NCBI RefSeq assembly: GCF_000307025.1
Contig: NC_018584.1
Span: 1,674,001-1,738,000 of the forward strand
Origin: Listeria monocytogenes ATCC 19117
GTDB taxonomy: Bacteria > Bacillota > Bacilli > Lactobacillales > Listeriaceae
Direction of reading: 5' to 3'
Length of the DNA: 64,000 nucleotides
The translations under genes were made by a program, and so were the position numbers. The notes below the pieces were generated by a model. The model made no database searches, was not told the origin of the DNA, and worked only from the letters and a program-made list of their open reading frames with translations. This document shows positions 18,326 through 24,647 of the stretch, piece after piece (position 1 is the stretch's first letter; every line of letters starts with the position of its first letter).

Positions 18326-18388
18326 GACAAATAAAAATAATGGACCTATTTCTGCCCATTATTACCCGAAAAAATATATTTATTTGTC
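18326..18388 (-). promoter_or_regulatory. Terminator-like attenuator hairpin upstream of the ABC exporter
   Basis: On the minus strand the inner stem AATAATGG/CCATTATT (18356-18363 with 18336-18343, 12-nt loop) is followed by TTTTATTTG. An outer pairing of GACAAATAAA (18379-18388) with TTTATTTGTC (18326-18335) encloses it. The hairpin lies between the 32-codon leader ORF and the exporter's ribosome site. The stem is A/T-rich, so termination strength is uncertain. Confidence 0.55.
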
Positions 18389-18414
18389 ACCACTTTGTAT
18401 AAAATAAAACCAAA

Positions 18415-18513
18415 TTAAAGGAGAGTTCCCTTGTTCGTGAAATGATCCGGTGAAATAAATTCTATTTTTAAGCGCAATAATGCCTTGTTTGAAGTCTTCA
18501 TATAATTATTCAT
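18415..18513 (-). CDS. Putative 32-residue leader peptide (BmrB-like role)
   Basis: A short ORF starting with ATG seven bases after a perfect GGAGGA and reading MNNYMKTSNKALLRLKIEF to IS, PDHFTNKGTLL and stop. It sits between a good promoter and a terminator-like hairpin, 121 bp before the BmrC-like exporter gene. In B. subtilis the bmrCD genes are preceded by a small leader ORF, bmrB, through which ribosome-targeting antibiotics relieve attenuation. The peptide here shows no sequence resemblance I can recognise to BmrB; the shared position and layout are the argument. It is also possible that it encodes a functional small protein. Confidence 0.6.
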   Translation of the reverse strand: MNNYMKTSNKALLRLKIEFISPDHFTNKGTLL

Positions 18514-18550
18514 CGTCCATTCCTCCTTTGTTTTATTATGCAACGTTATT

Positions 18551-18579
18551 AGTTTAACCGATTTTTTTTGAAAGCGCAA
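18551..18579 (-). promoter_or_regulatory. Promoter of leader ORF and ABC exporter operon
   Basis: On the minus strand TTGCGC (18574-18579) and TAAACT (18551-18556) are 17 bp apart, placing the start about 30 bp before the leader ORF. Both hexamers are only four-of-six matches. Confidence 0.5.
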
Positions 18580-18644
18580 CAAATAATTGCAAATTGTTTA
18601 AAAATTATTTTTATTAGGCTTTTTCTCGAAATCCTTCGACTATA

Positions 18645-18684
18645 TAAAAAAGCATAACGATTCATGCCAGAATCGCTATGCTTT
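18645..18684 (-). terminator. Terminator of the secreted protein/protease operon
   Basis: On the minus strand AGCATAGCGATTC and GAATCGTTATGCT pair almost perfectly around a six-base loop and are followed by TTTTTTATA. Confidence 0.85.
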
Positions 18685-18696
18685 ATAATGGCTTAT

Positions 18697-19317
18697 TTAA
18701 TTTTCGTTGGAAGTAACTTGATTTTCAACGGCCTCTTCATATAATTCAAACTCTTCCGTTTTGCTCACTTCTTTTTCTGTATCAATGTTTTTCGTTTTTT
18801 CATCGAAAGAAATGGTAGAATTCCCACCTGCTACAAGGAGTGATCCATCGTCTTGCGTATAAGCAGTGAAAATATAGATTTCGCCTTCTTCTGGTAACTG
18901 GTCATCTTCAAAAACATCATAAGCAGAACCATCTTCACGAATACCACCCTGTTTTTCAAGTGCAATTTCCTTATTCAGCGTTAGTTCATTCTTCAAATTC
19001 GAAATGACTTCTACTTTGTAATTTGTATAAGCTTCACCAATATACTCGATTGAACCATCTTCTTGTTCGATTGGCGTTTTATTTTTATAGATTGTTCCAG
19101 TTTCTTCTGTTACTTTCCCTACAAACACATAATCTGCATCCTCGACCACTTCATCTGGATTATCTACATCCAGTGTATAATCAGAAAAAATGGCATATGT
19201 TGGTACTTCTTTCTTCTTTGGTTCAGCTTTTTCGGCATATGTGTTTATTGTTAAAAAACACCCGATAGTTAAAATACTAATTGCTGAAGCGATTATTCCC
19301 ATAGTTGTTTTTTTCAA
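18697..19317 (-). CDS. Secreted acidic protein, unknown function
   Basis: A 206-residue exported protein. An N-terminal signal peptide (KKTTMGIIASAISILTIG, cleavage probably after NTYA near residue 28) is followed by a Lys/Glu linker and a domain rich in Asp and Glu. The region VVEDADYVFVGKVTEETGTIY, then YTNYKVEVISNLKNEL and GEIYIFTAYTQDDGSLLVAGG, looks like a small beta-barrel of the type seen in exported proteins of Gram-positive bacteria; I recognise no named family. The Cys at residue 20 is not in a lipobox. Start is TTG, seven bases after AAAGGGG. It begins 15 bases after the metzincin gene and shares its terminator, so the two secreted proteins are made together, possibly as protease and partner. 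Confidence 0.75.
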   Translation of the reverse strand: MKKTTMGIIASAISILTIGCFLTINTYAEKAEPKKKEVPTYAIFSDYTLDVDNPDEVVEDADYVFVGKVTEETGTIYKNKTPIEQEDGSIEYIGEAYTNYKVEVISNLKNELTLNKEIALEKQGGIREDGSAYDVFEDDQLPEEGEIYIFTAYTQDDGSLLVAGGNSTISFDEKTKNIDTEKEVSKTEEFELYEEAVENQVTSNEN

Positions 19318-19332
19318 TGTTAGTACCCCTTT

Positions 19333-19827
19333 TTAATATTTTTTATATGCTGCATCATAGGATTGTTTATCATTTGTAGATAAAGTAGTTTTGGACGTGC
19401 TATACTGATACATTACGTCACTAGAAGCATTATGCCCGAGTCGCAAGCCATGTCCCAACTCATGTGTAGCAACATTTTGTTTCCCAGCATTATTTTTTTT
19501 ATCCATATTTTTCTTGTTAAAAGTAATTTTCCCGTTACTATAAGTCGTTGCATTGATATTATTATTGGCTGAAATATCACTACAATATACGTCTGATTTA
19601 TTCGCTCCTGAAGCTGGTCTAATAACTCCTTTTTTATAAGCATTCCAAGTATTAGCGCCAGATCGAATAAATGACATATACTTTGAATTCCCCGAGTAAT
19701 CTAGGTGTTTACTAGAATCTACTAAGTCCCAGCTATTGATTTTTGCCGCTGCATCTGCTTCATGTCCTGGAAGTAAAATACTCCACAAACATACAAATGC
19801 TACTAATAATGATATAATTTTTTTCAT
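19333..19827 (-). CDS. Secreted matrixin-like metalloprotease (metzincin)
   Basis: A 164-residue secreted protein. A signal peptide (KKIISLLVAFVCLWSILL, cleavage likely after ADA near residue 27) is followed directly by a compact protease domain with no propeptide of note. The zinc site is THELGHGLRLGH at about residues 130-141 and the Met-turn is SDVMYQYS about nine residues later, the hallmark of matrixin-type metzincins. In the consensus HExxHxxGxxH the Gly is normally three residues after the second His; here that position is Arg and Gly is found on either side. YCSDISANNNINATTYSNGKITFNKKNM is the preceding substrate-cleft strand. It is the first gene of a two-gene operon with an acidic secreted protein, and is preceded by the duplicated element at 20032. 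Confidence 0.8.
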   Translation of the reverse strand: MKKIISLLVAFVCLWSILLPGHEADAAAKINSWDLVDSSKHLDYSGNSKYMSFIRSGANTWNAYKKGVIRPASGANKSDVYCSDISANNNINATTYSNGKITFNKKNMDKKNNAGKQNVATHELGHGLRLGHNASSDVMYQYSTSKTTLSTNDKQSYDAAYKKY

Positions 19828-20031
19828 TCTCCGCTCTCCCTCTTTGTATGTAATAATTAATAAAGTGTAGCCTCAAACATATTGTCATAAAACAAACTAT
19901 TATCTTACAAACTCACTCCCTTTTTGTATTCACCTCACTTTAAAACATACAATCACCCATCATTTTCCCGTAGTAGACTGTGCTTTTTATTACCTTTCAT
20001 CGAACAAAAAAATTGTAACACGAAAACTGAG

Positions 20032-20111
20032 TGTATAACCAAAAATGTAATGAAATGTCTGTTTTATGTCGTGAATGACTAAAAAGCATTCTTATTTAGA
20101 ATTATTCTTAC
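20032..20111. repeat. Duplicated upstream element, copy 1
   Basis: About 80 bp shared with 21692-21772. The first 54 bases differ at six positions, including a 28-base identical core; a further 21-base block (20091-20111) matches 17 of 21 after a one-base gap. It lies upstream of the protease gene and ends, in the direction of transcription, with GGTTATACA. An imperfect dyad GTCAT-TC-ACGAC is included. Confidence 0.75.
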
Positions 20112-20229
20112 TCTTTCTGAAATAACTTTGCCTAAAAAGGCCTATTTCCACTCGTTTTAGAGCGATTATTAGTTTTTTATTCATTTTATGACATATACTT
20201 CACTAAATGTTCACCTAATAGGAACTACC

Positions 20230-20299
20230 CATGAATATTTAATACAATTATCTCTCTCAATATATAAAATATTATATTTTTATCGCATAAATATTCATG
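20230..20299. repeat. Perfect 12-bp inverted repeat
   Basis: CATGAATATTTA (20230-20241) and TAAATATTCATG (20288-20299) are exact reverse complements separated by 46 A/T-rich bases. Function unknown. Confidence 0.6.
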
Positions 20300-20576
20300 A
20301 GCGGTATATTAACTTAGTAAAGCAATGGAAGCCAGAGCGGTGAATCCATCCCTTCTTTTGTTTGAATCATCGTCCATAATGTATCCAATAAAAATAATCT
20401 TGATGATTTTTTTCATGTTGTACTTCCTTTGTGTTAATATCTATTTAAGGTGTAGCAAATACGGGGTTAAATCATTAATAGATTTATTTCACTTGGAACA
20501 AATAATAAGTTTTTAAACGCGTTGATATGACAATAGTTCTGAAGTTGTGTGATGTGCACTTTACAACAATACTATA

Positions 20577-20614
20577 ATAAAAAAGACATCTAATAATTTT
20601 ACTTAGATGTCTTT
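20577..20614 (-). terminator. Terminator of the VanZ-like operon
   Basis: On the minus strand AAAGACATCTAA pairs with TTAGATGTCTTT and is followed by a T-run, just after the VanZ-like gene. Confidence 0.85.
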
Positions 20615-20620
20615 AATTTT

Positions 20621-21184
20621 TTATACATTTGGGTATAATCCCATTTTCCTTAACAAAGGCCTAAACATAACAAAAATCATATATCCAATAATACTCCCAG
20701 AAAAGTTCAGTATTACATCATCAATATCGACAAACTTAAAGGGCGATTGATAAATAAGATCCTGTAATAATTGAGCAAGTTCAATCCCGACGGTTGCTAT
20801 AAAACTTATAGCAAAAACACTTTTCCATCTTAATTTTGGATAACATAATGGTAAAAGCATTCCAAGGGGAACAAACATAATAATATTTGCAACTATTTGA
20901 AAAGCAGCGGATTCTCTTTCTGCAATAAACATTTCACTTATTGAATTAAAAGGAATTAAATTCATATAAGGGCCTGTTACAAATATTTTTGTATCTTCTA
21001 TCAAGAAAGCATTTAACATAAGGGGAAAAATTGTATACTTGATTACACCACAAGCATATACATATAAACATGTTTTAAAGATAATCATCTCTAATTTTTC
21101 TCGTCTTTTCAACCATCTTAATAAGAAAAAGACAATATATACAATTAAAGCGATTGTCATTACTAATCCAGAAAATCTAAGCAT
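20621..21184 (-). CDS. VanZ-like membrane protein
   Basis: A 187-residue membrane protein with five predicted helices. It fits the VanZ-like family: an extracytoplasmic loop after the second helix (FVTGPYMNLIPFNSI), the conserved NIIMFVPLGMLLPL helix and the acidic FVDIDDVILNFSGSIIGY motif, all in the usual order. VanZ of enterococci confers low-level teicoplanin resistance, but most relatives have no known function. A RBS of AGGAGA precedes the ATG. It begins 17 bases after the secreted 143-residue protein and probably shares its transcript and terminator. Confidence 0.85.
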   Translation of the reverse strand: MLRFSGLVMTIALIVYIVFFLLRWLKRREKLEMIIFKTCLYVYACGVIKYTIFPLMLNAFLIEDTKIFVTGPYMNLIPFNSISEMFIAERESAAFQIVANIIMFVPLGMLLPLCYPKLRWKSVFAISFIATVGIELAQLLQDLIYQSPFKFVDIDDVILNFSGSIIGYMIFVMFRPLLRKMGLYPNV

Positions 21185-21201
21185 GTTAACTCTCCTAATT
21201 C

Positions 21202-21633
21202 TTAGTTACTAATGGTTCCTTCGATTTTCACTGTGTACCAATCCATCGCTTTTTCAGCTTTTAAATAGTATTTACTTGATTTCGCATTTGCTTTTGTTGG
21301 AAATTCTTTTGTCTTATTTTTATAAAAATAATTCTTTCCTGAAGAAATACTGACTCTGCCAAAATAATCATCTATTCCAAATTTCTCTTTGTGCAAAGTT
21401 ACCCACGAGTTGGAGTTACTATTCCCGAAACCTTTAGCCGAAACTTTCAATTTAACCGTTCCTTTGTTCAATGAATGATATTTTCCATTTGTAGCACCAT
21501 TTACAGCTCGACGGTTCATCGAAATGGCTACTTTATTACTTGCTGCGTAGACTGTAATAATTGGGGTTGCTATAATGCTTACACCTACAATGAAAGCCAT
21601 TAGTCCTTTTAATAATCTCATCTTTCTGTTCAT
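21202..21633 (-). CDS. Small secreted basic protein, unknown function
   Basis: A 143-residue protein with a signal peptide (LLKGLMAFIVGVSIIATPII, cleavage probably after VYA near residue 30). The mature part of about 112 residues is Lys-, Ser- and Asn-rich, basic and predicted beta-stranded (KVAISMNRRAVNG, GTVKLKVSAKGFG, YYLKAEKAMDWYTVKIEG), without cysteine. I do not recognise a family. By position next to tsf and by size it could be the counterpart of lmo1656, which in L. monocytogenes encodes a small secreted effector reported to bind sorting nexin 6; I cannot confirm this from sequence. An AAGGAGG site precedes the ATG. The duplicated element lies 59 bp upstream. It is followed by the VanZ-like gene. 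Confidence 0.75.
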   Translation of the reverse strand: MNRKMRLLKGLMAFIVGVSIIATPIITVYAASNKVAISMNRRAVNGATNGKYHSLNKGTVKLKVSAKGFGNSNSNSWVTLHKEKFGIDDYFGRVSISSGKNYFYKNKTKEFPTKANAKSSKYYLKAEKAMDWYTVKIEGTISN

Positions 21634-21691
21634 CTTGTTGCCTCCTTTTTGTAATCAATAGTTGCAATGCAAGAGTATCATAAAAAAGCGA

Positions 21692-21772
21692 TGTATAACC
21701 AAAAATGTAATGAAATGTCCGATTCTTGTCGTGAACGACTAGAAAATGGAGCTTATTTGGAGATATTTTTAC
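21692..21772. repeat. Duplicated upstream element, copy 2
   Basis: Second copy of the roughly 80-bp element at 20032. Here the dyad GTCGT-TC-ACGAC is perfect. On the minus strand GGTTATACA is followed by a possible -10 (GATACT, 17 bp from TTGGTT), ahead of the 143-residue secreted protein gene. Confidence 0.75.
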
Positions 21773-21952
21773 ACAACGTGAGTATCATTAAGTTTTTTGG
21801 TTATAAGATAATACTCATTATCAGTTACTATTCACATTTTAAACATTCCTGTTTCTATTTATCACAAAAAATACATATCAATCCAAGATATGCGTTATTT
21901 CACTTATGAATATTCCTTATTTATTTAATTATTTATCAGTTTTATTTATTAC

Positions 21953-21984
21953 TAGGTGAATAATATAGTATAATTATTCACCTA
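21953..21984. repeat. 12-bp inverted repeat flanking a TATAAT
   Basis: TAGGTGAATAAT and ATTATTCACCTA are exact reverse complements separated by eight bases; the loop includes part of TATAAT. It could be an operator over a promoter or a cruciform; no gene start follows closely on either strand. Confidence 0.5.
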
Positions 21985-22125
21985 CGACAGACGAGACACG
22001 AGAAAAATTAATGAGTACGATGAAAGACAGATTGTAAGAAATCTAGAAAATTTTGGGATAAAATAAAATTAAAAAAATCCCACAATCATTTGATATTGTG
22101 TGATATTCAAATGAAATCAAAAAAA

Positions 22126-22163
22126 ATAAAAACCCCGTATTTCCTAAGAAAATACGGGGTTTT
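22126..22163 (-). terminator. Terminator of tsf
   Basis: On the minus strand AAACCCCGTATTT pairs with AAATACGGGGTTT and is followed by TTTATTTTTTT. Confidence 0.9.
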
Positions 22164-22193
22164 GATATCATATAAAATCAATTTAAAGTGGAT

Positions 22194-23078
22194 TTATTTT
22201 TTCACTTGGCTCATTACTTCTTCAACAAAGTTATCTTCTTTTTTCTCGATTCCTTCGCCTACTTCGAAACGTACGAATGATACAACTTTACCACCGCTTT
22301 GTTTCACGTAGTCACCTACAGTGATGTCTGGGTTTTTAACGAAAGGTTGGTCTTCTAAGGAAATTTCGCTTAGATATTTTTTCAAACGGCCTTCTACCAT
22401 TTTTTCAACGATATTAGCTGGTTTGCCTTCGTTTAACGCTTGTTGAGTTAATACTTCTTTTTCGTGTTCCACTTCTTCAGTAGAAACGTCTTCACGAGAA
22501 ATGTATTTAGGGTTGATTGCAGCGATGTGCATTGCAACGTCTTTTGCAACAGTAGTATCAGTAGTTCCTTCAAGAAGTGTAAGAACACCAATACGTCCGT
22601 TCATGTGGATGTATTCACCGAAAGCAGAGTTGTCTGCTTTTTCTTTTACTTCAAAACGACGAAGGGAAATGTTTTCACCGATTTTTGTAATTGCTTCAGT
22701 GATGTAGTCTTGAACAGTTTGACCATTAGGCATTTCTGTTTTAAGCGCATCTTCTAAGGTATCTGGACGAACTGCAAGAATTTGTTTAGCTAAAGCGTCA
22801 ACTAATTGTTGGAAGTTATCGTTTTTAGCAACGAAATCTGTTTCAGCATTTACTTCAAGTACTACGGCATGTTTTTCATTGCTGATTACATGAGTCATAC
22901 CTTCAGAAGCAACACGATCAGATTTTTTCGCAGCTTTAGCGATTCCTTTTTCACGAAGATAGTCAATTGCTTTTTCCATATCTCCTTCTGTTTCTACAAG
23001 CGCTTTTTTACAATCCATCATACCAGCACCAGTTTTTTCGCGTAATTCTTTTACCATTTGAGCTGTAATATTAGCCAT
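22194..23078 (-). CDS. tsf: Elongation factor Ts
   Basis: A 294-residue EF-Ts, the guanine nucleotide exchange factor that recycles EF-Tu-GDP. The N-terminal UBA-like domain ([23 protein letters not shown]) and the TDFVAKND motif that inserts into EF-Tu are intact; the two-lobed core and C-terminal helical module follow. A strong GGAGG precedes the ATG. It is downstream of rpsB with 79 bases between them, and that gap contains a terminator-like hairpin. Confidence 0.98.
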   Translation of the reverse strand: MANITAQMVKELREKTGAGMMDCKKALVETEGDMEKAIDYLREKGIAKAAKKSDRVASEGMTHVISNEKHAVVLEVNAETDFVAKNDNFQQLVDALAKQILAVRPDTLEDALKTEMPNGQTVQDYITEAITKIGENISLRRFEVKEKADNSAFGEYIHMNGRIGVLTLLEGTTDTTVAKDVAMHIAAINPKYISREDVSTEEVEHEKEVLTQQALNEGKPANIVEKMVEGRLKKYLSEISLEDQPFVKNPDITVGDYVKQSGGKVVSFVRFEVGEGIEKKEDNFVEEVMSQVKK

Positions 23079-23102
23079 TTATTTTCCCTCCAATTTTTCT
23101 CT

Positions 23103-23138
23103 TTAAAAAAGGTGATAAGAATAGTGCCTTATCACCTT
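23103..23138 (-). terminator. Internal terminator between rpsB and tsf
   Basis: On the minus strand AAGGTGATAAG (23128-23138) pairs perfectly with CTTATCACCTT (23109-23119), followed by a run of T. Its place between two co-oriented genes suggests partial termination that sets the S2 to EF-Ts ratio. Confidence 0.8.
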
Positions 23139-23157
23139 GAAAGTTTCAAATAAAATC

Positions 23158-23907
23158 TTATGCTTCAGTAGTTTCTTCTGTAGCTTTTTCTTCTACAGGA
23201 GCAACTTCCGCTTCCGTTAACTCTTCCCCTTGGTTCACTTCAATGATAGCGTCAGCCATTTTAGCAGTTAAAAGTTTAACCGCGCGGATAGCGTCATCAT
23301 TTGCAGGGATTACGTAGTCGATTTCATCCGGATCACAGTTTGTATCAACAATACCGATGATAGGAATATGAAGTTTACGAGCTTCTGCAACCGCAATACG
23401 TTCTTTGCGTGGGTCAACGATGAATAATGCATCAGGAAGACCTTTCATGTCTTTGATTCCGCCTAAGAAGCGTTCTAATTTTTCTTGTTCTTTTTTAAGA
23501 AGGACAACTTCTTTTTTAGGAAGGACTTCAAAAGTTCCATCTGCTTCCATTCTTTCGATTTTTTTAAGGTGTTGAATACGTTTTTGAATAGTTTCAAAGT
23601 TAGTTAAAGTACCACCTAACCAACGATGATTCACGAAATATTGTCCAGAACGGATAGCTTCGTCGCGAACGGATTCTTGAGCTTGTTTTTTAGTTCCTAC
23701 AAACAGGATAGTTCCGTTGTCGCTAGCTACTTCACGCATGAAGTTGAAAGCTTCGTCTACTTTTTTCACTGTTTTTTGTAGGTCAATGATATAAATACCA
23801 TTTCTTTCTGTGAAGATATATTTCTTCATTTTTGGGTTCCAACGGCGAGTTTGGTGGCCGAAGTGAACTCCTGCTTCGAGTAATTGTTTCATTGAAATAA
23901 CAGGCAT
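23158..23907 (-). CDS. rpsB: 30S ribosomal protein S2
   Basis: A 249-residue S2 protein. Family landmarks: [22 protein letters not shown] at the N-terminus, [27 protein letters not shown] and [28 protein letters not shown]. The C-terminal tail is Glu/Thr-rich, as in other Firmicutes. It is the first gene of rpsB-tsf and is preceded by a long leader of about 135 nt that probably mediates autoregulation by S2. Confidence 0.98.
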   Translation of the reverse strand: MPVISMKQLLEAGVHFGHQTRRWNPKMKKYIFTERNGIYIIDLQKTVKKVDEAFNFMREVASDNGTILFVGTKKQAQESVRDEAIRSGQYFVNHRWLGGTLTNFETIQKRIQHLKKIERMEADGTFEVLPKKEVVLLKKEQEKLERFLGGIKDMKGLPDALFIVDPRKERIAVAEARKLHIPIIGIVDTNCDPDEIDYVIPANDDAIRAVKLLTAKMADAIIEVNQGEELTEAEVAPVEEKATEETTEA

Positions 23908-24077
23908 TGTGTTATTCCCTCCTATTGGTTTATTTTTTGCGGATAACCGCCCTCCGCATGGATCAACCAGCTGAAAAACTTAAGCGAACAAGTCGTTAAG
24001 CACCTTCTCAGTCTGTCACCGTGCGTGTGTGATTTAACACCGTTTCCTAATATACCATAAAAACAGGAAATATGCAA
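23908..24077 (-). promoter_or_regulatory. rpsB promoter and leader
   Basis: On the minus strand TTGCAT (24072-24077) and TATATT (24049-24054) are 17 bp apart. The leader of about 135 nt contains GC-rich self-complementary segments, including GCGGAGGGCGGTTATCCGC just before the gene. Leaders of this kind bind S2 in other bacteria; that role is inferred. Confidence 0.6.
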
Positions 24078-24107
24078 CCCGTGGTACATATCTTCTTTCT
24101 TCGATAA

Positions 24108-24495
24108 CTAATTTTTTTCAACAATCATTTCAAGCTTTTCGGCTAAACTAAGAACAGCATGTTTTTTTATTCTTTTAAATTGCGCAATTTCATAAGGCAT
24201 TTCCAACATCGTTAAAATATCTTTTTGTTTATCTCAATATAACATTTAATTAAAATAAAGCGATGTAGTGCTTTCATGTCATTTAATATTCCCAAGTAAA
24301 ATTGAACTAAGTGACCTATAGGAGTCAAACTTATTTTATTGCCTGTTAACACTTTTATTTCTATTAATCCGTCTGTATTGAGCTTTATTTTATTTTAGAA
24401 CCTAGCAGAAAAACCAAATATTGAAATTCATCAAAAAAACTTTTTATGTTTTGTACTGTTTTAATGTAATCTATATTGTTTTTCGTCGTTGACAC
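24108..24495 (-). pseudogene. Broken gene of unknown family (two frameshifts)
   Basis: Three consecutive reading frames on the minus strand join into one plausible protein of about 129 residues. From a GTG at 24495 the first frame reads through NNIDYIKTVQNIKSFFDEF and LVFLLGSKIK, then stops. The next frame gives KLNTDGLIEIKVLTGNKISL, then GHLVQFYLGILNDMKALHRF and CYIEINKK. A shift in an A-rich tract leads to DILTMLEMPYEIAQFKRIKK and AEKLEMIVEKN, ending at 24108. Each segment is amphipathic and protein-like, and both breaks fall in runs of A, as expected for decay by slippage. I do not recognise the family; it has the feel of a small phage or mobile-element protein. It lies next to the terminator of murP. 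Confidence 0.6.
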
Positions 24496-24551
24496 CCCGT
24501 TTTACTTTAATACTATCAAAACGGTTTCATTATTTGTTATGCTAACTGCGT

Positions 24552-24593
24552 AAAAAAGCTTCGAAATTAGTAATAAAACTAATTTCGAAGCTT
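24552..24593 (-). terminator. Terminator of murQ-murP
   Basis: AAGCTTCGAAATTAGT (24556-24571) and its exact complement (24578-24593) form a 16-bp stem with a six-base loop; on the minus strand it is followed by TTTTTT. Confidence 0.92.
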
Positions 24594-24599
24594 CTCTAA

Positions 24600-24647
24600 T
24601 CAATTCACTTCAATGTGTACAAATTTCCGTGGAACAGCAATTACTTC
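24600..24647 (-). other. Remnant resembling the 3' end of leuS
   Basis: Directly after the murP stop, the minus strand reads EVIAVPRKFVHIEVN then stop, against the intact LeuS C-terminus [15 protein letters not shown] at 28079-28126. By eye 8 of 15 residues and about 31 of 42 bases match. This lies at the opposite end of the murPQR cassette from leuS. Confidence 0.45.

Larger units (their letters stand above)
19828..20576. other. Long A/T-rich intergenic region
   Basis: About 750 bp without a convincing gene. It holds the first copy of the duplicated element (20032-20111), a possible minus-strand promoter for the protease gene (TTGGTT and TACAAT, 19-bp spacing), and a perfect 12-bp inverted repeat at 20230-20299. 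A 63-codon open frame at 20325 on the plus strand has no ribosome site. Confidence 0.6.
21634..22126. other. Intergenic region between the secreted-protein island and tsf
   Basis: About 490 bp with no convincing gene. It contains copy 2 of the duplicated element, a 12-bp inverted repeat around a TATAAT (21953-21984), and weak dyads such as TGGGAT/ATCCCA near 22050-22080. Confidence 0.55.

Noticed and set aside
20325-20516. 63-codon plus-strand ORF in the intergenic region, with a hydrophobic stretch
   Set aside because: No ribosome binding site before any of its start codons, A/T-rich composition that makes hydrophobic codons by chance, and no neighbour to support it.
21667-21909. 80-codon plus-strand ORF overlapping copy 2 of the duplicated element
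   Set aside because: No ribosome site; the part shared with copy 1 is not kept as an open frame there, so the conservation is of DNA, not protein.
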